Below are positions 8,740 through 17,704 of a stretch of 64,000 nt of DNA, in pieces. The notes beneath the pieces were generated by a model. That model was not told where the DNA came from. It saw only the letters and a program-made list of their open reading frames with translations, and made no database searches. The number at the start of each line of letters is the position of its first letter. Positions within the stretch are counted from its first letter, which is position 1. Position numbers and translations under genes: made by a program. This stretch comes from Maridesulfovibrio salexigens DSM 2638 (lineage in GTDB: Bacteria > Desulfobacterota > Desulfovibrionia > Desulfovibrionales > Desulfovibrionaceae): NCBI RefSeq assembly GCF_000023445.1, contig NC_012881.1:3737501-3801500 (forward strand), given 5' to 3'.

Positions 8740-10410
8740 ATGAGTACACCTTACATTGCAGAAGCCATACAAGACGGAGAAATTCTTACTGATATACGCA
8801 TCACTGCTGACGGTAGGACAAAACATATGTGGGGCAAATACGGGCTGCGCCGGGAAGAAGAACTGGCCTCACAGCTTGATGACAACAAAATCCCCCTGCT
8901 GGTCGGTTGCGGCATCGGCGTAGCCGCTAAAGAACTTCTCAAACAAAATGACCGCCCCCTGCTCATTCTGGACTGCGAAAATGAAATACTCTCTGCCAGC
9001 GGTTTAAAAGAAGAGCTTCGAAAAGATTCCAGAGTAATCTGGATCAACACCAGTTCCCCGCAAAATGCGGCAGCGCACATCATGGAGTTGGAGTCTACAT
9101 CCGGCAAGAAAATCCAGCTGTTAAAAAATCCTTTTTACCTGCGTCTGTCTCCCTTCTATGCCCAAACAGAAAAGCTGCTCATCGAGCAGGAGGGCAGGAC
9201 AGTTGAGTTTCCAATCTGGCCCAAATTTCAAAATGAAAATCCGAGAATCCTACTCCTAACCAGCCAATATTTTCTCATGGGTGAAATCGTGGCCGCCTGC
9301 CAGCGTCAGGGTGTACCGCATATGTTTATCAACATGGACGCCAAAGAGATGGAGCTGGAGCAATTCGTTGCTAGAATCTCAGCAGCCATCAACACCTTCA
9401 GGCCCGACTTTGTACTCACAGTCAACCATCTTGGAGTTGATCAGGAAGGCGTCCTGAACACCCTGCTCCATAAATTTCAATTGCCGCTGGCATCATGGTT
9501 TGTTGACAATCCCCTATTGATTCTGCCCCTGTATCAGGCGCAGGCCAACGAGAACACAACCATTTTCACATGGGACGCAGACCGCATGGACTCTCTGCGG
9601 AAAATGGGCTTCAACAAAATATTCCACTTACCGCTAGGCACAGACCAAACCAGATTCCTACCCTCCAAGGGCTGCACGGAAAGTAAATGGGCGCAGGATA
9701 TTTCCTTTGTGGGCAACTCCATGGTCCACAAAACCGCCAGAAGAATGGAAGCAGCCAGAATTTCCGGACTGCTGGCTGAAAAGTATAAAGAAGTCGCCCA
9801 TACGTTTGGTGAAGGTAACGAACATTCAGTCGTAACTTTTCTGGAAAGCAACTACCCTGAGCTTGTCCCCGAATACGAGGGATTGGTGATTCCACACCGT
9901 AAACTTGCCTTTGAAACTCTGGTTATCTGGCAGGCAACTCTCGAATACCGCCTTTCCTGCGTAAAACAGACTCTGGGTTTCAACCCACTGATCGTGGGTG
10001 ATGACGGCTGGAAACAGCTACTGGCAAACGAATCCACATGGGAATACCACAGCGAGCTTTCCTACTACGATGACCTGCCTCGCTTTTATCCCTGCTCCAA
10101 AATCAACTTCAACTGTACCAGTCAGCAAATGAAAGGTGCCGTAAACCAGCGGGTCTTTGATGTTCCGGCCTGTAATGGATTTATCCTTACCGACCACCGC
10201 TATCAGATGGAAAAGTTGTTTGAACCGGGCAAGGAGATAGCCGTTTACAACTCGCTGGAAGAAATTCCGCAGCTCGTTGATAAATACCTGAATGATGAAG
10301 CTGCACGCAAAGAAATTGTTAAAGCCGCCCGCAAAAGAATACTGGCCGAGCACACCTATGACAGCCGAGTCAAAACGCTTATCAGCTGCATGCGCCAAGC
10401 ATACTGCTAA
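8740..10410 (+). CDS. CgeB-like glycosyltransferase
   Basis: A cytoplasmic protein of about 556 residues. The C-terminal third matches CgeB/GT-B glycosyltransferases: FTWDADRMDSLRKMGF, LPLGTDQTRFLP, CNGFILTDHR, EIAVYNSLEEIPQLV and the final helix HTYDSRVKTL. The N-terminal half is a less recognisable Rossmann-like domain. ATG at 8740 is preferred to the TTG immediately before it. It begins 9 bases after the stator gene, so it may be co-transcribed with the motility genes. A role in glycosylating flagellin or another surface structure is a guess from position. A strong terminator follows. Confidence 0.78.
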   Translation: MSTPYIAEAIQDGEILTDIRITADGRTKHMWGKYGLRREEELASQLDDNKIPLLVGCGIGVAAKELLKQNDRPLLILDCENEILSASGLKEELRKDSRVIWINTSSPQNAAAHIMELESTSGKKIQLLKNPFYLRLSPFYAQTEKLLIEQEGRTVEFPIWPKFQNENPRILLLTSQYFLMGEIVAACQRQGVPHMFINMDAKEMELEQFVARISAAINTFRPDFVLTVNHLGVDQEGVLNTLLHKFQLPLASWFVDNPLLILPLYQAQANENTTIFTWDADRMDSLRKMGFNKIFHLPLGTDQTRFLPSKGCTESKWAQDISFVGNSMVHKTARRMEAARISGLLAEKYKEVAHTFGEGNEHSVVTFLESNYPELVPEYEGLVIPHRKLAFETLVIWQATLEYRLSCVKQTLGFNPLIVGDDGWKQLLANESTWEYHSELSYYDDLPRFYPCSKINFNCTSQQMKGAVNQRVFDVPACNGFILTDHRYQMEKLFEPGKEIAVYNSLEEIPQLVDKYLNDEAARKEIVKAARKRILAEHTYDSRVKTLISCMRQAYC

Positions 10411-10420
10411 TTTTCCCAAA

Positions 10421-10456
10421 AAAAGTCCCCGATTCAAATGAATCGGGGACTTTTTT
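10421..10456. terminator. Bidirectional intrinsic terminator
   Basis: A perfect 12-bp stem (10424-10435 with 10440-10451) closes a 4-base loop and is flanked by A and T runs. It ends the plus-strand block and can also end the minus-strand fmdB transcript. Confidence 0.9.
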
Positions 10457-10488
10457 ATTACTCTTCCGACCGGAAGAAATTCTTAACC

Positions 10489-10698
10489 TCATGAAAATCC
10501 GGAACCGCCACAACCTCCGGATGGAGGAGCTGCCGGAACAGGATCGGCAAATGAAGCGCCGGAGCTGAACGAAGATAAGAGCTTTTCTGTGTCCGGACTT
10601 TTGCATTCAGGGCACTCAGGTGTTTCGGAACTGGAAGCAAACACCAATTCCTCAAATTCATGCCCGCAAACATTGCATTTATATTCATAGATAGGCAT
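10489..10698 (-). CDS. FmdB-family zinc-ribbon protein
   Basis: A 69-residue protein with the family opening MPIYEYKCNVCGHEFE and a second CPEC knuckle at about residues 29-32, so one four-cysteine zinc ribbon. A Gly-Cys-rich tail ends in GGCGGSGFS. Family members were named after a putative regulator of amide-degradation genes; the true function is unknown. The ATG lies only 3 bases after the stop of the UGA-containing small ORF. Its likely ribosome site is the G-run in that ORF's last codons, so FmdB translation may depend on ribosomes passing the UGA. Confidence 0.88.
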   Translation of the reverse strand: MPIYEYKCNVCGHEFEELVFASSSETPECPECKSPDTEKLLSSFSSGASFADPVPAAPPSGGCGGSGFS

Positions 10699-10701
10699 CT
10701 G

Positions 10702-10854
10702 TTATTTGCCCCCGCAGCCGCCGTTTTTATCGTTGGAACCCTCACGGGGCCCCTTACCGATCTGTCACGGCGCGATTCCCATTTTGGGGATCACCACTTT
10801 CACGATGATGAAAACGACTGCGAACACCGCAATCAATCCAAGTAAATCTGACAT
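10702..10854 (-). CDS. Candidate membrane-anchored small selenoprotein (in-frame UGA)
   Basis: Reading from ATG 10854 (GAGG 7 bases upstream), 29 codons give a protein with one transmembrane helix (residues 4-24). Codon 30 (10767-10765) is TGA. The frame continues for 20 more codons, giving a basic, Gly-rich tail with GGCGG, and stops at TAA 10702-10704. Read through, it is 50 residues with Sec30 and Cys47, C-terminus predicted cytoplasmic. Three points support recoding: a hairpin of bacterial SECIS geometry directly after the UGA, a tail that looks coding with a redox-type Cys, and a 3-base junction to fmdB. Against it: a 29-residue peptide ending at UGA is possible, and no homologue could be searched. 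No selenocysteine machinery gene lies in the window, though Desulfovibrionales commonly have it. Confidence 0.65.
10729..10767 (-). promoter_or_regulatory. Putative bacterial SECIS hairpin following UGA codon 30
   Basis: In the mRNA sense the UGA (10767-10765) is followed after CAG by AUCG (10761-10758). A bulge follows, then a 7-bp stem GGGGCCC/GGGUUCC (10753-10747 with 10741-10735, two G-U pairs) and the loop CGUGA (10746-10742). AUCG closes with CGAU (10732-10729). The apical loop begins 18 bases after the UGA and has G as its second base. Both fit the known bacterial SECIS pattern: G in the first two loop positions and a 16-37 base distance. Confidence 0.6.
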
Positions 10855-10959
10855 CTGAACCTCACAGGTTGTTTATCTACACTTCATTACCAGTTAAATC
10901 TTATATTGCCTGTGTCAATAACTAACCGCAAGAATAATCATGCCAATCAATACTTCAAT

Positions 10960-12666
10960 TTAAACACTGCCCAGATTTACATAAAAACGAAAAGTAGTTC
11001 CCTCTCCAACACTACTGCACACAAAAATTTCACCGCCCATCATGGATACCAACTTGCGAGAAATGGGCAAACCAAGACCCGTTCCTCCGTACTTGCGGGA
11101 AGTTGAGGAATCCGCCTGAGTAAAACTTTCGAATATATAGTTGATCTTATCTGCCGCAATCCCGATACCTTCATCCTTCACCGCAAAAATAAGCTTCTCG
11201 GCCTCCCAATAAATAGAGACAACTATTGTTCCTTCGCTGGTGAATTTTACAGCATTGCTGATCAGATTATTCAACACCTGCCTGATTCTGGTTGCATCTC
11301 CAACAACTTTATCCGGTACATTTTCATCAATATGACAAACCAACTTCAAGCCTTTACGAGCGGCATCCAAAGCAAAAACGCTTACAACTCTTTCGACCAT
11401 CTCTCGAAGTAAAAACTCATGCCTTTCTATCTGTAAATGTCCGGCTTCAATTTTCGAAATTTCAAGGACATCATTGATTATCTCAAGCAGACTTTCCCCG
11501 GCTGTCCCCGCGATATTTAAGAATTCCCGCTGCTCTTCATCGACATTAGTTTCTTTGAGCAACTCCACCATTCCTAAAATAGAATGCATAGGAGTTCGAA
11601 TCTCATGGCTCATGTTGGCCAGAAATTCAGTTTTCACCTTACTGGCAGTTTCAGCCTTTGCTTTTTCTTCCTGTAACAACACCAAGATATCATTTATTGA
11701 TTCTGACAAATCACTAAGTTCATCATTCCCACTCAAACGAACTGTCCTTTGCTCAGGACCGGTAAAATACTCACCCCTCAATTGCTCCTGCACCCTTTTC
11801 ACCCGGGAAACAAAGTACCTATTGAGCACAAAAGTAACAGCAACCCCGAGCAGCAAAAGAGCGGTGCACATGAAAAATAGAAAAACCTTAAACATGGAGC
11901 TTCCTACTTCGTAGGCATCACGGTCCATACCTAAACCTAAAAGCACCAGAGGTTTCTCGAAAACATCCCGCAGAACCATATAACCCTTAAGCTTATCCTC
12001 TCCACTCACCGGTGGATCAAAAAAAACATCCGCACCAGGAACATCTTTTAATTCTCTAAAAAATAGATCCATCTGCAAAGCATTGCCCAGCTTTTCCAGA
12101 TGCCGATCTCCAAAATAACGGCCCATGATCATAACGCCCGCAGGAGTCCCCTCTAAATCACTCTTTAGAACCTTTTGAACGCTAATCTGCATCAGTCTGT
12201 GATCGATTCTGACAAGACCGGTCAAACCTTTATCACCGCATTTACGGATTATTTCATTTCCCTGACATCCTTCGGTAGTAAAGCAGAGTTCTACAGAGTC
12301 AGTTCCTTCTGCGGAGTGTGAAAAATAATATTTGCCCTCATTGTCAAAAAACATGATTAAATCAAGATCAAGGTTAACCAGAACCTCCGGGGTCAAGTTT
12401 GAAATCACATACTGTTCATTGAATTTTTTTAAAAATGAGAATGTATCATCCCACCATGCCCAGTCACGGCAAAGACTTTTCAAAGCCTGGGAATTTTCAT
12501 TAACTGCAAATTCGGCGCGGCTGAGATTTTCTTCTACGAGCACTTTCTCAACCTTGGATATGGCGCGGCTGTTAAGCTTATATACCAGCAGTACACTGCC
12601 CACAAAAACCAGCAGGCAAATCAAAGAGACAATTAAATAGCTTTTACCCTTCAATCCAATTCGCAT
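10960..12666 (-). CDS. CHASE4-HAMP sensor histidine kinase
   Basis: A membrane kinase of about 568 residues. It has a first helix (residues 9-30), a periplasmic CHASE4-type sensor with the hallmark [11 protein letters not shown] near residue 63, and a second helix near 255-280. A HAMP segment, a HisKA domain with [16 protein letters not shown] and a HATPase domain ([31 protein letters not shown]) follow. It has no receiver domain and no response regulator gene adjacent, so its partner is elsewhere. The ATG at 12666 sits behind GGGG; a GTG two codons earlier is also possible. The signal is unknown. A terminator separates it from the cysS unit upstream. Confidence 0.9.
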   Translation of the reverse strand: MRIGLKGKSYLIVSLICLLVFVGSVLLVYKLNSRAISKVEKVLVEENLSRAEFAVNENSQALKSLCRDWAWWDDTFSFLKKFNEQYVISNLTPEVLVNLDLDLIMFFDNEGKYYFSHSAEGTDSVELCFTTEGCQGNEIIRKCGDKGLTGLVRIDHRLMQISVQKVLKSDLEGTPAGVMIMGRYFGDRHLEKLGNALQMDLFFRELKDVPGADVFFDPPVSGEDKLKGYMVLRDVFEKPLVLLGLGMDRDAYEVGSSMFKVFLFFMCTALLLLGVAVTFVLNRYFVSRVKRVQEQLRGEYFTGPEQRTVRLSGNDELSDLSESINDILVLLQEEKAKAETASKVKTEFLANMSHEIRTPMHSILGMVELLKETNVDEEQREFLNIAGTAGESLLEIINDVLEISKIEAGHLQIERHEFLLREMVERVVSVFALDAARKGLKLVCHIDENVPDKVVGDATRIRQVLNNLISNAVKFTSEGTIVVSIYWEAEKLIFAVKDEGIGIAADKINYIFESFTQADSSTSRKYGGTGLGLPISRKLVSMMGGEIFVCSSVGEGTTFRFYVNLGSV

Positions 12667-12713
12667 GTACACCCCAAAAAAGATTAGATTTTCATTTATC
12701 TTACCCCTTTAAC

Positions 12714-12755
12714 AAAAAAAAAGAAACCGGATCGAAATCCGGTTTCTTAAAAAAA
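12714..12755. terminator. Intrinsic terminator downstream of cysS
   Basis: A perfect 12-bp stem (12721-12732 with 12737-12748) with loop CGAA and flanking A/T runs. It lies just past the cysS stop on the minus strand. Confidence 0.88.
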
Positions 12756-12775
12756 TGCATTTTGAAGAATAAAGA

Positions 12776-14233
12776 TTAAATCACGGACCAGACCGCTCCC
12801 TGCGGGGTGTCCTTAACTTCCACGCCGAGTTCAATCAGTTCATCCCTGATTTCATCGGAACGGGCAAAATCCTTGTTCTTACGTGCTTCCTGACGGGCGG
12901 CAACCAGCTCTTCAACTTTTGCCACTTCAATTCCTTTCCGTTCAAGCATGCAAAGCTTTAATTCTTCGAGGAATTCCTTGGGATCACGGGTGAAAATACC
13001 GAGCACTTCGCCCCATTTTTTCATGTCTTCAAGGATGCGAATCCATGCATCACGTCCACCTTCGGACTTACGCCATGATTTCTCTTCACCGATACGTCCG
13101 GCCAGACGGATCAGAGTGAACATATGGCCCATTGCTCCGGCAGTGTTCATGTCATCTTCCATGGCATCAGCCCAGCCCTTTTCAGCATCTTCGATTTCAG
13201 CCAGAACCTCTTCGGGAAGAGCTGCCTTGGACCATTTGGATTTATTCAGGGCTTCAGCGGTCTGTTCCAAAGCGGAATATACGCGACGGATACCTTTTTC
13301 AGCTTCCTCAAGAGCTTCAAATGAAAAGTCGAGGGGGCTGCGGTAATGCATGGTCAGCAGGAAATAACGCAGAGTTTCGGGCATGAACTTATCAAGGATA
13401 TCCCGAATGGTGAAAAAGTTGCCCAGAGACTTGGACATTTTTTCGGAGTTAATCTGCACAAAACCGTTGTGAACCCAGAAACGAGCCATTTCTTTTCCGG
13501 TAGCAGCTTCACTCTGGGCAATTTCATTTTCATGGTGGGGAAAACTAAGGTCCTGTCCGCCGCCGTGAATATCGAAAGGGAGTTCGAAATATTTTTCACT
13601 CATGGCAGAACATTCAAGGTGCCAACCGGGACGACCCTGCCCCCAAGGACTTTCCCAAGAAGGTTCACCGGGCTTGGCAGCTTTCCAGAGAGCGAAATCA
13701 AGAGGATCCTGTTTTTCTTCACCGGGCTGAATACGCGCACCGGACTGCAAGTCTTCGATATTTCTACCGGAAAGTTTTCCGTAGTCATCAAAAGAGCGGA
13801 CTTTGAAATAAACATCACCGGACGGAGTTGCGTAAGCGTGATCCTTCTCGATCAGAGTCTGGGTCAACTCGATCATTTCGGGAATATGCTCAGTACACTT
13901 GGGCTCGATATCTGCGCGAAGGATATTCAGCTTATCCATATCCACGTAGAATTCACCGATAAATTTCTCAGCCAGTTCGGTGGAGGTCACTCCGGTTTCA
14001 TTGGCCCGATTGATGATCTTGTCATCAATATCAGTGAAGTTACGCACGAAAGTCACATCGTAACCCTTGAAACGCAGGTAACGGACCAGAATATCAAAAA
14101 CAACGGAAGAGCGTGCATGGCCGATATGACAGAGGTCGTAGGCGGTGATACCGCAGGCGTAAAGATTAACTTTGTTGCCGTTTAAAGGTACGAACTCTTC
14201 CTTCTTCCGATTGAGTGTATTGTAAAGGCGCAT
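12776..14233 (-). CDS. cysS: Cysteinyl-tRNA synthetase
   Basis: Class I synthetase of about 485 residues that charges tRNA-Cys. It shows the HIGH-type motif [12 protein letters not shown] near residue 37 and the KMSKS-type motif [11 protein letters not shown] near 265. Zinc ligands include the Cys of [15 protein letters not shown] and the His of HHENE. The C-terminal helical anticodon-binding part is present. ATG 14233 is preferred because AGGAG lies 5 bases upstream; the GTG two codons earlier overlaps that site. The upstream neighbour ends 9 bases before, consistent with an ispDF-unknown-cysS operon. Confidence 0.96.
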   Translation of the reverse strand: MRLYNTLNRKKEEFVPLNGNKVNLYACGITAYDLCHIGHARSSVVFDILVRYLRFKGYDVTFVRNFTDIDDKIINRANETGVTSTELAEKFIGEFYVDMDKLNILRADIEPKCTEHIPEMIELTQTLIEKDHAYATPSGDVYFKVRSFDDYGKLSGRNIEDLQSGARIQPGEEKQDPLDFALWKAAKPGEPSWESPWGQGRPGWHLECSAMSEKYFELPFDIHGGGQDLSFPHHENEIAQSEAATGKEMARFWVHNGFVQINSEKMSKSLGNFFTIRDILDKFMPETLRYFLLTMHYRSPLDFSFEALEEAEKGIRRVYSALEQTAEALNKSKWSKAALPEEVLAEIEDAEKGWADAMEDDMNTAGAMGHMFTLIRLAGRIGEEKSWRKSEGGRDAWIRILEDMKKWGEVLGIFTRDPKEFLEELKLCMLERKGIEVAKVEELVAARQEARKNKDFARSDEIRDELIELGVEVKDTPQGAVWSVI

Positions 14234-14242
14234 AGCCACTCC

Positions 14243-15130
14243 TTATTTTCGTGAATAAAAATTTGCCTCGACCGTAATCCCGTAAAGGTCAAGCATTTCT
14301 TCAAAACTGCGTCCCATAAACATATAAATCAGGGGCACAGGTTCGGTCGGTTCAACCCGGACAACCAACCTCTCGGGATTCTCAATAAATTTTATAAGCT
14401 CGGCATAAAAATTCTCAGCATAGCCATTGCCGAGACTTCTCGCCTCCTGCATTTCCAACTGCAGTGATTCTCGCAGCCTGTCACGATAAGCTTCAATTCC
14501 GACTCCTTCACTCTCTGCTGAAAGAGCCACAATTTTATTTGTAAGGGACAAATCCTGCCAGACAAGCGAACCGTCAAGCATGCTGGTCCCGATAAATCCA
14601 CCGATTCCCGGGCCTCGTAGACTCACATCACCGAGACTGAAGCCAGCACTTACCCGGCAAATATCCGGGCCGTCAAAATTTATCGACTTAACTGAAAGCC
14701 GTTTGGTTTCGTCTTCATAGCTGTAGTCGGCAAAGAGGTCAAAATCCAGCTTTTCATAACCCATTTTCCAAAAATCGCGGGCAAGAGTTCCCATATTTAT
14801 GAACTCCACCGGAATGGAAACACCATGAACCCTGCCCCGAAAAAAACGAGGCGGATTATGTTCATGATCAAAAGAATCAACTTCCAGCTTCCGAACGGAG
14901 CAGCCTGCTCCAGTGGCTAGGCGGCAATCAAGCCCCCAGACATGCAATGACTTGTCAAAAGGATTGAATAAAGCCCGCTCAAAATCAACCCGGACCAGAT
15001 CAGCATGACGATCCAAGGACTCACGGACCTTGGCAGCGGAAAACTCCTCCAGCTTGAAATATCCTCCGGCAGCAACTGCAACCAGCAAAACCAATGTCAG
15101 GAATAATTTCAAAAAGGATTTTCCGCTCAT
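14243..15130 (-). CDS. Uncharacterised membrane-anchored periplasmic protein
   Basis: I do not recognise this 295-residue protein. It has an N-terminal hydrophobic helix (about residues 7-23) that looks like an uncleaved anchor. The rest is a soluble, beta-rich extracytoplasmic body with several alternating-hydrophobic strands, for example around residues 55-100 and 130-190. A short helical region follows near 225-260. The layout recalls AsmA/DUF748-like envelope proteins but no motif fixes this. It is sandwiched between ispDF and cysS with gaps of 9 bases on each side, so it is surely co-expressed with them. Confidence 0.7.
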   Translation of the reverse strand: MSGKSFLKLFLTLVLLVAVAAGGYFKLEEFSAAKVRESLDRHADLVRVDFERALFNPFDKSLHVWGLDCRLATGAGCSVRKLEVDSFDHEHNPPRFFRGRVHGVSIPVEFINMGTLARDFWKMGYEKLDFDLFADYSYEDETKRLSVKSINFDGPDICRVSAGFSLGDVSLRGPGIGGFIGTSMLDGSLVWQDLSLTNKIVALSAESEGVGIEAYRDRLRESLQLEMQEARSLGNGYAENFYAELIKFIENPERLVVRVEPTEPVPLIYMFMGRSFEEMLDLYGITVEANFYSRK

Positions 15131-15139
15131 GCCTTGAAC

Positions 15140-16330
15140 CTAAATCTTTTTAAGGCCGGTTACTGCGGCCACAGCTTTAATGCCCTTTTTCTCTCCGGTA
15201 AATCCGAGTTTTTCCTCAGTAGTTGCTTTCACATTCACCTGAGCTTTATCCAAGCCCATGACTGAAGCAACATTTTTACGGATCAGCTCCCTATGCGGGG
15301 AAAGTTTGGGAATCTGGCTTATCACAGTCAGGTCTACGTGGACGATCTCCACACCGGCTTCTTCAGCTTTAGCCATTACCTCTTTTACAATAATCCCGCT
15401 GGACATGTTTTCGCAGGCATCAGAGGTATCAGGAAAGTGGTGGCCGATATCGCCGCCGCCGAAAAGTCCCAGAATGGCATCAGCCAGAGCATGAAGCAGC
15501 ACATCGCCGTCGGAATGTGCAATTACTTCCGGTCCGCCGGGAATGGGAACACCGCCCAGCACCATAGGACGGCCCTCGCCGAATTTATGGACATCGTAAC
15601 CCCATCCCACGCAGGGAATGGTTCGTTTGTCTTCTTCGATTTTTTTCAAGTCTTCGGGGTTGGTCATCTTAATGTTACCTTCTTCTCCCTCACAAATATG
15701 AACATCCTTCCCGGCCATTTCCACCATGGAAGCATCATCGGTCACATCCCAGCCCTCTTCTTCTGCCTGTTTGTGAGCAGCATGAAGAGTGGACAACGCA
15801 AAGCCCTGCGGAGTCTGTACCGCTTTCAAGCGGGAACGAGTCAGCGTTCTTTCAACAATCCCGTCTTCCACTTCCTTAATTGTATCGGTCACATCAATTG
15901 CCGGGATGACAGCTTCGTCGCCAGCCTGCAACCGATCAATAATACCGCTGATCATTTTCACCGAAGCAAATGGGCGCGCGGAATCATGAACCAGCACATG
16001 GGTACACCTTGAAGGAAGTTCATTCAAGCCGTTGAATACGGAATCCTGTCTGCGTTTTCCCCCGGCAGTTACCTTGAAGCGCATGCCAAGTGAATCTGCA
16101 CCGTCAAGCTTGGCCACAACCTCTTTCATTTCCTCAACCTGATCAGGAGGAAAAACAAAGATTATGCCGGAGACAGCAGGGGTATTGGAAAAAGTAATTG
16201 CGGAATGCCAGAAGAGCGGGAAGCCCTTCCATTCAAGGAATTGTTTTTTGACCCCGCCAACAGCATTCGCCAGACGGGTGCCGCTGCCTGCAGCCAGCAG
16301 AACAGCCCACACTTCACCGGATGTACTCAT
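15140..16330 (-). CDS. ispDF: Bifunctional IspD-IspF enzyme of the MEP pathway
   Basis: A fusion of about 396 residues that performs two isoprenoid-precursor steps. The N-terminal 230 residues are the CTP:MEP cytidylyltransferase (AAGSGTRL nucleotide loop, VLVHDSARPF, AVQTPQGF). The C-terminal 160 residues are MECDP synthase, with metal ligands in GYDVHKF and the SDGDVLLHALADAILG segment and the motif FTGEKKGIKA. The ispE step lies elsewhere. ATG 16330 is chosen because the catalytic domain begins there; an upstream start at 16363 adds residues from the terminator. Such fusions are known in delta- and alphaproteobacteria. Confidence 0.95.
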   Translation of the reverse strand: MSTSGEVWAVLLAAGSGTRLANAVGGVKKQFLEWKGFPLFWHSAITFSNTPAVSGIIFVFPPDQVEEMKEVVAKLDGADSLGMRFKVTAGGKRRQDSVFNGLNELPSRCTHVLVHDSARPFASVKMISGIIDRLQAGDEAVIPAIDVTDTIKEVEDGIVERTLTRSRLKAVQTPQGFALSTLHAAHKQAEEEGWDVTDDASMVEMAGKDVHICEGEEGNIKMTNPEDLKKIEEDKRTIPCVGWGYDVHKFGEGRPMVLGGVPIPGGPEVIAHSDGDVLLHALADAILGLFGGGDIGHHFPDTSDACENMSSGIIVKEVMAKAEEAGVEIVHVDLTVISQIPKLSPHRELIRKNVASVMGLDKAQVNVKATTEEKLGFTGEKKGIKAVAAVTGLKKI

Positions 16331-16343
16331 GATTAAATCCCTA

Positions 16344-16378
16344 TAAAAAAAGGGGCAGCCCAAAGGCTGCCCCTTTTT
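16344..16378. terminator. Intrinsic terminator downstream of rnpB
   Basis: A perfect 12-bp GC-rich stem (16349-16360 with 16365-16376) with loop CAAA and A/T runs on both sides. It lies 18 bases past the mature 3' end of RNase P RNA on the minus strand and just before the ispDF start. Confidence 0.88.
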
Positions 16379-16395
16379 AATCTATACAAATAAAA

Positions 16396-16762
16396 GAGGA
16401 GTCGGACTATAAGCCGGGTCCTGTATCTGCCTTGCGGCAGACGATCATCATTCCTCTAGGATGCATGTTACCATACACCTCAAGCAACCTACCCGAAAGC
16501 TCGGCCGGGCCGGCCTCAAACACTTCCCTATTTGGTCTTGCTCCGGACGGGGTTTACCTGGCCGGATATGTCACCATACCCGCCGGTGGGCTCTTACCCC
16601 ACCGTTTCACCCTTACTCCGATGAATAAACATCGGAGCGGTCTGTTTTCTGTGGCACTTTCCCGGAATCACTTCCGCTGGGAGTTACCCAGCGTCCTGCC
16701 CTTCGGAGCCCGGACTTTCCTCCCCGGCATAAAGCCGCGGCGATGATCCGTCCAACTCCTGA
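16396..16762 (-). ncRNA. rnpB: RNase P RNA, bacterial class A
   Basis: The catalytic RNA that matures tRNA 5' ends. In the minus sense it starts near 16762 with GGAGTTGGACGG. It contains the conserved core GAGGAAAGTCCGGGCTCC, the GGGTAACTCCCAG region and AGGGTGAAACGGTGGGGTAAGAG-type segments (parts only quoted). The conserved 3' block ends with GACCCGGCTTATAGTCC near 16400. Both halves of the P4 core helix are recognisable. The length of about 367 nt is normal for class A. Ends are placed by the terminal pairing and are accurate to a few bases. Confidence 0.95.
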
Positions 16763-16821
16763 TATTTCCAGCTCGCTTTTAGCAAGCCAAGCCCCGACAA
16801 AAAAGCCGGAGACATTAAAAA

Positions 16822-17577
16822 CTATTTTTCGTCTTTCTGGAGAGCTTTAGGCTTTGCAGCTTCGGGAATGTGCTCAATCCAGTAGATGAGGCGCTGGCAG
16901 TTGGGGCAGCTGAGAATCTGCTTGCCTTCCTGCAGCACGTTGTATTCCTGCGGCGGAATCATAATGTTACAGCCGGTGCACACTGCATCTTCAACAGGCA
17001 CGATAACCGGATGAGCAAGACGAGAGCGGATGAACTCGTAACGCCCAAGAATAGGCTTGGGAACAACTTCACCGGCCTTGTTACGACGCTTGTTGAGTTT
17101 ATCCAATTCACCGTTGGCAGCATCAAGTTTTTCCTTGAGACCGGCGCGCTTTTCAGTAAGCTCTTCGTTCAGTTCCTTGATTTTACCTTCAATGTCAGCC
17201 ATCAGTTCGGTCTGACGTTCGGTCTCTTCAAGAACGGTGATCTTTTCTTCTTCACGAAGTCTGTTCAGCTTTTCAAGGCTGTCCATCTCACGCATCATGG
17301 CGTGGTATTCCTTGGTGGTACCAACCAGCATCAGCTTGCTCTTGCTCTTTTTTACCTTAACGGAATCTTCTTCGATTTCGTGTTCGAGCTTTTTCTTCTG
17401 CTCGGCAAGCAGATCAAGCTTTTCAGTCAGCTGCTGTTTACGCTTTTCAAGGGATTCCTTGCGGGATTCAAGGGCAGCCACATCTTTGGGCGCCTGATCG
17501 ATTTCCGCTTCAAGAAGGATGATTTCGTCGTCAACCTTCTGCAAAACAACAAGCTGTTCTATCTGTTTTTCATACAT
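16822..17577 (-). CDS. Coiled-coil zinc-ribbon protein (C4-type, CT398-like)
   Basis: A 251-residue soluble protein. A long antiparallel coiled coil (residues about 5-190, very rich in Glu, Lys and Leu) is followed by a four-cysteine zinc ribbon, CTGC and CPNC, near residues 205-235. This is the widespread C4-type zinc-ribbon/CT398 family found next to nif3 genes; its biochemical role is unsettled (suggested nucleic-acid or translocation partners). ATG 17577 sits behind GGGGA. The upstream gene on the same strand is a NIF3 protein, the usual neighbour. Confidence 0.88.
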   Translation of the reverse strand: MYEKQIEQLVVLQKVDDEIILLEAEIDQAPKDVAALESRKESLEKRKQQLTEKLDLLAEQKKKLEHEIEEDSVKVKKSKSKLMLVGTTKEYHAMMREMDSLEKLNRLREEEKITVLEETERQTELMADIEGKIKELNEELTEKRAGLKEKLDAANGELDKLNKRRNKAGEVVPKPILGRYEFIRSRLAHPVIVPVEDAVCTGCNIMIPPQEYNVLQEGKQILSCPNCQRLIYWIEHIPEAAKPKALQKDEK

Positions 17578-17704
17578 TATTGGGTCCCCTTTTGCGGACG
17601 GCCTTATCAGGGCCTCCGCCACATCGATGTTCGGAAACTTAAATACAATCCCGTAAGGCCTCTACGGAACTGTTAATTCTCTTTTGTCATGACAGCCCGT
17701 TATT

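Noticed and set aside
10880-10960. Sigma-54 -24/-12 promoter upstream of the UGA-containing ORF
   Set aside because: TGG and TTGC elements are present on the minus strand but 13 bases separate GG from GC, not the required 10.
13346-14185. 279-codon plus-strand frame opposite cysS
   Set aside because: Antisense shadow of cysS with no family features.
16432-16746. 104-codon plus-strand frame
   Set aside because: Lies wholly within the antisense of RNase P RNA.
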